Source of the DNA: Verrucomicrobiota bacterium
Lineage (GTDB): Bacteria > Verrucomicrobiota > Verrucomicrobiia > Opitutales > Seribacteraceae
Assembly (NCBI GenBank): GCA_014382645.1
Contig: JACNJI010000259.1
Coordinates: 1 to 5,364 of the forward strand
Length of the DNA: 5,364 nucleotides
Direction of reading: 5' to 3'
Shown here in pieces: positions 4,937 through 5,364 of this stretch. Both the position numbers and the translations under genes were made by a program. Each line of letters opens with the position of its first letter. Positions within the stretch are counted from its first letter, which is position 1. The notes below the pieces were generated by a model, which worked only from the letters and a program-made list of their open reading frames with translations, made no database searches and was not told the DNA's origin.

Positions 4937-5364
4937 ATGAATTTCACTCGTCAACTAAACGATCTGCAAGAAAAGATTAATGGGGCCTTGGATTTCCGGC
5001 TTCCATCCATAGAAATTCGCCCCCGTCGTCTTCATGAGGCAATCCGTCACAGTGTGTCTGCAGGAGGCAAGCGAGTACGTCCTATTCTCGTTCTGTCGGC
5101 CAACCAACTCTTCCCTTCGAGCAACAACCCGATGCCTGCGGCTATCGCCATCGAGTGCATTCACACTTACAGCTTGATCCATGACGACCTGCCCGCCATG
5201 GACAACTCAAACCTGCGGCGGGGACAACCCACTTGTCACAAGGGCTTCGACCAGGCGGCGGCGAGACCCGCCGGCGATGCGCCGCCGGCACAGGCTCTCG
5301 AGACCCTCCCGGGGGATTATGCGGGTCGGCCTGATCGTTGTGGCCACCCTGGTAAAAGATGTGA
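4937..5364 (+). CDS. ispA: Farnesyl diphosphate synthase / short-chain polyprenyl synthetase, N-terminal part
   Basis: The first 142 codons of a roughly 290-300-residue isoprenoid synthase, which condenses isopentenyl diphosphate with DMAPP and geranyl diphosphate. GGKRVRP (43-49) binds isopentenyl diphosphate. The first aspartate-rich motif starts at Asp83-Asp84 and continues to Asp89 with Arg94-Arg95 (DDLPAMDNSNLRRGQPTCHK, 83-102). Tyr78, five residues before it in HTYSLIHDD, plus the four-residue spacing between aspartates fit the bacterial farnesyl type. The second aspartate motif lies beyond the edge. From about residue 107 the match fails: the expected A-x-x-L-A-G-D-A-L-L pattern reads ARPAGDAPPA, with prolines where leucines belong. 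The end of the helix (LIVVATLVKDV) is found in a different frame from 5331 on, so a frameshift lies between about 5300 and 5335. This is either sequence error at a contig end or a decaying gene. Geranylgeranyl synthase is a less likely alternative. Confidence 0.85.
   Translation, partial: MNFTRQLNDLQEKINGALDFRLPSIEIRPRRLHEAIRHSVSAGGKRVRPILVLSANQLFPSSNNPMPAAIAIECIHTYSLIHDDLPAMDNSNLRRGQPTCHKGFDQAAARPAGDAPPAQALETLPGDYAGRPDRCGHPGKRC
5251..5364. other. GC-rich, probably error-containing window end
   Basis: Of the bases at 5251-5310, 48 of 60 are G or C, far above nearby coding sequence (23 of 60 at 361-420, for comparison). The prenyl synthase reading shows several Leu-to-Pro changes (second codon position T to C) and a change of frame after the GGGGG run at 5311-5315. 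Translation past about 5250 should not be trusted. Confidence 0.55.

Noticed and set aside
1..5364. CRISPR array, insertion sequence, tRNA, rRNA, phage or toxin-antitoxin genes
   Set aside because: No repeated spacer array, transposase, terminal inverted repeats, cloverleaf or rRNA-like sequence was seen on reading both strands. All long stretches are covered by ordinary genes.

Overview
This window is a compact piece of bacterial chromosome. Its content is mostly housekeeping, and I see no mobile element, CRISPR array, tRNA, rRNA or defence system. The mix of genes suggests the Verrucomicrobiota, perhaps Opitutae/Puniceicoccales: a FabV-type enoyl reductase, a peptide transporter of the POT family, a DUF4013 membrane protein, an FmdB zinc ribbon and a DciA-like DUF721 protein, with several starts that lack a clear Shine-Dalgarno site. 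That placement comes from family knowledge, not from a search, and is only moderately to weakly supported.

Layout, left to right. (1) 1-219, minus: the N-terminus of a lipoprotein running off the left edge. (2) 220-354: divergent intergenic region. (3) 355-639, plus: a small two-helix membrane protein with a charged tail. It is followed almost without gap by a proton-dependent oligopeptide transporter (654-2126), and the two probably form an operon. (4) 2123-2521, minus: a DciA-like DUF721 protein whose stop codon overlaps the transporter's stop codon tail to tail. (5) 2522-2674: divergent control region with a 12-bp palindrome and a 21-codon micro-ORF on the minus strand that has a strong ribosome site. 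(6) 2675-3850, plus: fabV, the NADH-dependent enoyl-ACP reductase of fatty acid elongation. (7) 3861-3895: hairpin between convergent genes. (8) 3895-4227 and 4293-4895, both minus: an FmdB-type zinc ribbon protein and, upstream of it, a DUF4013 membrane protein. The upstream regions of the two share two sequence elements in the same order. (9) 4937-5364, plus: the start of a short-chain polyprenyl (farnesyl) diphosphate synthase, cut off by the right edge and apparently damaged over its last 100 or so bases.

Functionally, fabV and the prenyl synthase belong to membrane lipid and isoprenoid synthesis, the DUF721 protein to replication initiation, and the transporter to peptide uptake. They look like neighbours rather than one pathway. 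Both edges are very GC-rich (38 of 50 bases at 1-50 and 48 of 60 at 5251-5310 are G or C), and the right edge also shows a probable frameshift. The window is therefore likely a whole short contig with poor-quality ends.

No convincing new system is present. The items most worth a second look are the micro-ORF with a sequestrable ribosome site upstream of the DUF721 gene, and the shared element pair upstream of the two minus-strand genes at 3895-4895.
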